Notes under the pieces: generated by a model
Told to the model about the DNA's origin: nothing
The model's database searches: none
What the model saw: only the letters and a program-made list of their open reading frames with translations
Position numbers and translations under genes: made by a program
From: Streptomyces sp. NBC_01723
Lineage (GTDB): Bacteria > Actinomycetota > Actinomycetes > Streptomycetales > Streptomycetaceae
NCBI RefSeq assembly: GCF_036246005.1
Contig: NZ_CP109171.1
Location: 2,220,001 to 2,284,000 of the forward strand
Length of the DNA stretch: 64,000 bases
Direction: 5' to 3'
Part shown: piece by piece, positions 60,190-64,000 of the stretch
How positions within the stretch are numbered: the first letter of the stretch is position 1
How the letters are laid out: the number at the start of each line of letters is the position of its first letter

Positions 60190-62093
60190 GGCCTCAGACT
60201 CGCGGGAGTGAGTACCTGGTCGGTGTCGTCACCGAGCGGGACAAGGAAACGCCGGTCCAGGAAACGGTTGCCGCGTTCGCAGGTGGTCTCGGAGACGAAG
60301 AGGCAGACGTGGCAGGCCGCGCCGTGCAGGTAGTCCGCAGGGTCCTTCGGCAGCCGTTCGGCGCACAGCGGGTCGGATGAGCAACGGGCCGCGTCCTCCA
60401 GGGCCCTGCGCACGATTCTTTCGAAGTGAGCGTCCTCCGTCAGCGAGACGAGGCCGCCGAGAGTGCCCTCGGAGTCGGGAACGGCGGTGTAGATGAGGAT
60501 GCCGGTACGAGTGGTCTCCTCGTCTCCGGCGTAGATGCGTTCGCCGAGGCTTGCCGAACTGTAGCCGCATTCGAGGGCGATGGTGCGGATCAGCAGATGG
60601 GAGAGAGTGTGGAGGACTATGTAGCGTTCGCCGGGCCAGCCTCGCATGGGGTCGAAGGGCCCGGTGATCCGGTCCGACTTCCGGTTGCTGCGGAATCGGC
60701 CGAAGGCGTCCCGGTGGGCGGCCATCTGCAGTGATTTCTGCATTCGGTCCTCCCAGTCCGCCATCAGGTTCTCGCGTACCCGCAGGAAGATGCCCTCGCC
60801 TCGGACTTCGCTGGCCGGTACCCAGTTCTGCGAGGTGCGAGAGAGGCGCACGAGAGTGGCGATCTCGTCCGATTCAGGGTCGGGGGCGTCGAGCCGGGTG
60901 AAGCCGACCAGCGCTCGGGCCTCTCGTAGCCGCTGCACCTGGCGGACGTCCGCAAAGAGTTCGCCGAGTGCCGGGGGCACGGTGACGCTCTCCATCGCGA
61001 AGTCATCGGTCGGGTCGGGTACGTGCGGTGCGGCGAGGACGTCCCATTCGGGGCTGAGCAGGTCGGCCGCCACCTCCGCCGCGGGCTGGATCTGCTGTCC
61101 GGCGTTGCCCTGCCTGCGGGCCTCGACGGCAGCGATCAGCGCGTCCGGGCCGTACTCCTTGAGGTAGGTGAACTGAGGCATGGCGGCCAGTGCGTCGTAG
61201 ACCGGGCGCGAGGTGACGTTCTGGAGCTCCACCCAGCGTTCCTCGACGAGTTCGGTCAGGTCCTGGTTTCTGCTCGGTGGCAGGGCGAGGGCACTGAGCG
61301 TCATCGGGAACCACTGGTTGGAGGCGCCCGCCACCATCAGAGTGGCCTCGCGGTCGCACCCGTCACTCTCGAAGGCGGACAGGTGCGGATGGCGGCCGCG
61401 GCAGGCGGGCAGCTCGGCGCGGCCCCGCTCCCCCATCGCGTCACGGATGTTGCGCTTCTCCCCACAGGCGACGCATTCGAGGGTGACGTTGGCCGCCTGG
61501 TTGCCGCCGTGGTCCTTCATGCGCATCAGCGGCCGGGGACTCTTCGCACACGGGTTGCCGTGGTGGACGAACATCGCGTACGGGAACTCGTCGAGGTGCC
61601 CATTCGTGCAGACCAGCGTGAAGCGGGCGGTCACGGCGAGGGGCCTGCCGAACTTGCAGTCGCTGTGAGCGAACTTCGCTTCGTGCGGGGTGCGCGGGTT
61701 GTTGTTGAGGAAGGTGAAAGCCTCTGAGTCGATGGGTGCGAGCAGGTTGCACGCGGTACAGCGCAGCCACTGCGGGAAGGGCGTGACAGGCACGCCGATG
61801 CCTTGGGCGGCCCAGTCCTTGGGGGCGCCGTCGGCACCTTCCATCCAGGGAGCGGAGCGCAGTTCACTGATCTGTGCCCGGCCGTAGAGCTGGAGGGCCC
61901 GGTTAACGGCGGTGCGCAGCCGGGGTTCCTCGATGAGGTAGTCGTCGGGGAGGAGCCCGGTGTGGCTCCAGGATTCGAGTCCTTTGACCAGGACGGAGAA
62001 GTTAGGCAGGTCGACGAGCGCGCCGACGCCGGCCGTGTACATGAGGTGGCTGGGGCGTGCGGCACCCACGCGCCGATAGTAGTTGCCGCTCAT
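60186..62093 (-). CDS. drmB: DISARM DUF1998 protein DrmB
   Basis: 635 residues. Motifs of DrmB: the opening VGAARPSHLMYTAGVGALVDLP, zinc-finger-like pairs LRCTACNLL, LVCTNGHLDEFPY and LECVACGEK, and the C-terminal DUF1998 domain with ALECGYSSASLGERIY, GTLGGLVSL and the Cys block HVCLFVSETTCERGNRFLDR. It forms a complex with the DrmA helicase that recognises and threads invading DNA with a free 5' end. Overlaps by 4 bases with both neighbours. Confidence 0.9.
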   Translation of the reverse strand: MSGNYYRRVGAARPSHLMYTAGVGALVDLPNFSVLVKGLESWSHTGLLPDDYLIEEPRLRTAVNRALQLYGRAQISELRSAPWMEGADGAPKDWAAQGIGVPVTPFPQWLRCTACNLLAPIDSEAFTFLNNNPRTPHEAKFAHSDCKFGRPLAVTARFTLVCTNGHLDEFPYAMFVHHGNPCAKSPRPLMRMKDHGGNQAANVTLECVACGEKRNIRDAMGERGRAELPACRGRHPHLSAFESDGCDREATLMVAGASNQWFPMTLSALALPPSRNQDLTELVEERWVELQNVTSRPVYDALAAMPQFTYLKEYGPDALIAAVEARRQGNAGQQIQPAAEVAADLLSPEWDVLAAPHVPDPTDDFAMESVTVPPALGELFADVRQVQRLREARALVGFTRLDAPDPESDEIATLVRLSRTSQNWVPASEVRGEGIFLRVRENLMADWEDRMQKSLQMAAHRDAFGRFRSNRKSDRITGPFDPMRGWPGERYIVLHTLSHLLIRTIALECGYSSASLGERIYAGDEETTRTGILIYTAVPDSEGTLGGLVSLTEDAHFERIVRRALEDAARCSSDPLCAERLPKDPADYLHGAACHVCLFVSETTCERGNRFLDRRFLVPLGDDTDQVLTPASLRP

Positions 62094-64000
62094 CGCCGTC
62101 CCTTTCCTGCCGCGGTTGCGGCGTCTCCGTACTCATCGGCGTCGACCGGTGTGCCACCGTCACCGCCGGTATCCTCATCGGCGGACGTGTCCTTGCTGCC
62201 CGCAGCCCCGAAGTACCAGGCGGGGCCGCCGTTGGTGGGCTGGTCCACGAAGTTACCGCCGCCGGGCAGCAGCAGGTTGAGTTCGTTCTCCGTCTCCCGC
62301 ATGGACATGGGTACGGTGAGTTCGTCCCATCGCGAGCCGTCGGCACGGTGGAGAAGTCCGGTAACCAGGGTGTCCTTCTTCTTCTCCTTGCGGTAGCCCA
62401 GGATGCCGCCGCCCTCGCGCCGTTCCTCCCAGCGGTCCTTGAGGGCGTCGATGCGTTCGGTGAGATAGTCCTGCGCGCGTTGACCGCCGACTCGGTCCGC
62501 CCGTTCCAGCAGCCGCTGTTCGACCTGCCGGGCGAGGTCGCCGTGAAGATCCACGTGCTGGGCGTCGGTGTTGCGGGAGTTCTCGTAGGCAGCCTGGCGC
62601 AACGCCGCGATGTACGTCGGTGCGGTGCCGCGGTCGAGTGCGCGGCGGGTGAACGGGGTGACCGACAGGGCTTCGACCTGGCGGTAGAAGGTCGCGTGGT
62701 AGTGCGCGAAGTCCTCGAAGTGCGCCAGGTCGCGCGGCCGGGACCAGTTGTAGAGGGTGACGACCAGGCCGGGACGCCGCGCGTCACGGCCGACGCGGGA
62801 GGACGCCTGGATGTACTCGGCGGTGTTCTTGGGCTGGCCGACGACGAGCATCAGGCCGAAGCGGGAGACGTCGACGCCGACCTGGAGCATGGAGGTGGCC
62901 AGGACGACGTCCACCGCGCGTTCCTGCACGGGCGTCATGCGGGCCCGCGGTTCGCGCTTGTCCCGCCGTGCCGCCACGTATTCGGCGGCGAAGGCCTTGC
63001 GACGCTCCGTGGTGTCCCGTTCCGGGTCGAAGGGGGACTCCAGCCGTTTGAGGGTGGCACTGATGTCCGCCGAGGAGATGCGGGAGGTCAGTTCCTGGAT
63101 GGTGAGCATCCCGGATTTGGTAGGGATGCGGTTCGCGATCGTGTCGTGCCCCTTGCGGCCGCCGTTGCTACGGACACGGGTGGCGATGTCGTCGTCGAGG
63201 TAGCGCCGCATGCCGGCGAGTTCACGGGTGGCGTTGAAGTAGCCGACGAGCGTCATGTACGGGTCTGCTGCGTCTCCGTAGGTGTCGAACTGCTCCTGCG
63301 CGGCGAGCAGCAGGATCTCGGCGACCCGGATCTCGGCGGCCTTGAGCCGGGTGCCGTGGGCGCACACGCCGAGGTAGCGGCGGCCTGGGTTGTCCCGGGC
63401 GAGTTCCACCTGCCGGGAGAAGAAGGTGTCGCCGACGTCGAGGACCTGTGGCGGGAAGACGGCGACCTGGCGGGCGAAGACGCCGCGCACCTGCTCGGCG
63501 GCGCGCTTGGTGGTGGCGGTGGACGCGACGATCTTCGGACCGACGTCGTGACGTACGCCGTCGCGATCGGAGTACGTCCAGCTGCACAGTTGGTCGATGG
63601 CGGCCTCGAAGAGTCCGACGGTGGTGCCGAGGGCGCCGGAGATCAGGTGCAGCTCGTCCTGGATGATCAGGTCCGGGGGCCGCAGCCGGGTGACGGGCTG
63701 GGCAGCCACCGCTTCCAGCGTCCCCTTTCGGGTGTGACGGCTACGGCAGCCGGTTCGCTCGTCGAGGTCGTCGTGGCGGTAGCCGTGGCGCGGGCACCAT
63801 TCGGTGACTCGGCCGAACAGCAGCCCGGCGTAGCCGTTCCAGGGCAGCTGGGCGAACTTGTCGACAGTAGCGATGACCATGGCGGGGGCGAGGCGGTAGA
63901 TCTCCTCGTCGACGGTGAGCACGGGGATGCCCTCGTCGGGTGAACCGAGCCGGGAGAAGGGACAGCGGTCCGCGCCTTCGCCTCGCGGGCAGTACAGCAG
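62090..64000 (-). CDS. drmA: DISARM helicase DrmA (5' part beyond window)
   Basis: The C-terminal 636 residues are in the window. Helicase motif II is DLIIQDELHLIS (DELH), motif III IVASTATT, then VLATSMLQVGVDVSRFGLMLVV and motif VI EYIQASSRVGRDAR. The reading frame is open to the window edge and starts with a Cys motif LLYCPRGEGADRCPFSRLG; intact DrmA is about 1100-1300 residues, so roughly half is outside. A methylase (drmMI or drmMII) and drmD or drmE should lie further right and would decide the DISARM class. Confidence 0.9.
   Translation of the reverse strand: MLYCPRGEGADRCPFSRLGSPDEGIPVLTVDEEIYRLAPAMVIATVDKFAQLPWNGYAGLLFGRVTEWCPRHGYRHDDLDERTGCRSRHTRKGTLEAVAAQPVTRLRPPDLIIQDELHLISGALGTTVGLFEAAIDQLCSWTYSDRDGVRHDVGPKIVASTATTKRAAEQVRGVFARQVAVFPPQVLDVGDTFFSRQVELARDNPGRRYLGVCAHGTRLKAAEIRVAEILLLAAQEQFDTYGDAADPYMTLVGYFNATRELAGMRRYLDDDIATRVRSNGGRKGHDTIANRIPTKSGMLTIQELTSRISSADISATLKRLESPFDPERDTTERRKAFAAEYVAARRDKREPRARMTPVQERAVDVVLATSMLQVGVDVSRFGLMLVVGQPKNTAEYIQASSRVGRDARRPGLVVTLYNWSRPRDLAHFEDFAHYHATFYRQVEALSVTPFTRRALDRGTAPTYIAALRQAAYENSRNTDAQHVDLHGDLARQVEQRLLERADRVGGQRAQDYLTERIDALKDRWEERREGGGILGYRKEKKKDTLVTGLLHRADGSRWDELTVPMSMRETENELNLLLPGGGNFVDQPTNGGPAWYFGAAGSKDTSADEDTGGDGGTPVDADEYGDAATAAGKGRR

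Noticed and set aside
1..64000. CRISPR arrays, rRNA, tRNA, complete insertion sequences and integrases
   Set aside because: None was found on reading both strands; no spaced identical repeats of CRISPR type and no transposase or recombinase motif was seen.

Overview
The window looks like chromosomal DNA of a Streptomyces or very close relative. GC content is very high, third codon positions are almost always G or C, and GTG starts and leaderless-type promoters are common. The gene families are typical of the genus: XRE-DUF5753/DUF397 pairs, AfsR/SARP regulators, GH11 xylanase beside a CE4 esterase, Tat-exported PhoD and a DmdR-type iron box. The backbone order (glnA2, panB, ABC exporter plus AfsR-like regulator, F420 reductase, map, heme oxygenase, phoD, xlnB/axeA) agrees with my recollection of the S. 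coelicolor SCO22xx region. No rRNA, tRNA or CRISPR array was found.

Layout. (1) 1-2016: a DUF3105 protein cut by the left edge, then the glutamine-synthetase-like glnA2. (2) 2017-10890: an apparent island inserted at the 3' end of glnA2. A second, diverged copy of the last codons of glnA2 marks its right edge at 10833-10887. The island carries a four-gene WXG/T7SS-type operon and a two-gene Trypco1 plus protease-nSTAND1-propeller system that resembles predicted NTP-dependent conflict systems. (3) 10954-16519: small membrane protein, orphan double-glycine RiPP-like precursor, XRE/DUF397 pair, hydrolase, MFS pump and EEP nuclease. (4) 16827-23074: panB, then a DrrAB-like exporter preceded by six TGTCGG repeats at helical pitch, converging on an AfsR/SARP regulator. 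(5) 23231-29845: M50 protease, F420 reductase, MFS, map, and an iron-box-controlled heme oxygenase. (6) 29911-30791: decayed remnants of heme uptake genes (HtaA domain and hmuV). (7) 30892-47731: backbone genes, including a TetR with a clear double operator, phoD, a xylanase/esterase pair sharing a nearly identical CBM2, and a Ser/Thr kinase with a lectin-like outer domain.

(8) 48116-64000: an accessory region. It holds a broken type I restriction-modification pair (hsdM/hsdS), a DUF234-type ATPase, iteron-like repeats with a plasmid-type HTH protein, a triple-HTH protein, a parA/parB-like pair with a palindrome and a small paralogue, a membrane-associated oxidoreductase-like protein, and a DISARM module (drmA-drmB-drmC, drmA cut by the right edge). 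It reads as an integrated plasmid or defence island in which DISARM is intact as far as visible and the type I RM system is dead.

The most promising unexplored features are the glnA2-tail island with its Trypco1/protease-nSTAND1 unit, the SARP-like repeat array in front of the exporter, and the plasmid-like module linked to DISARM. Assignments rest on motifs and family knowledge; no database search was run.
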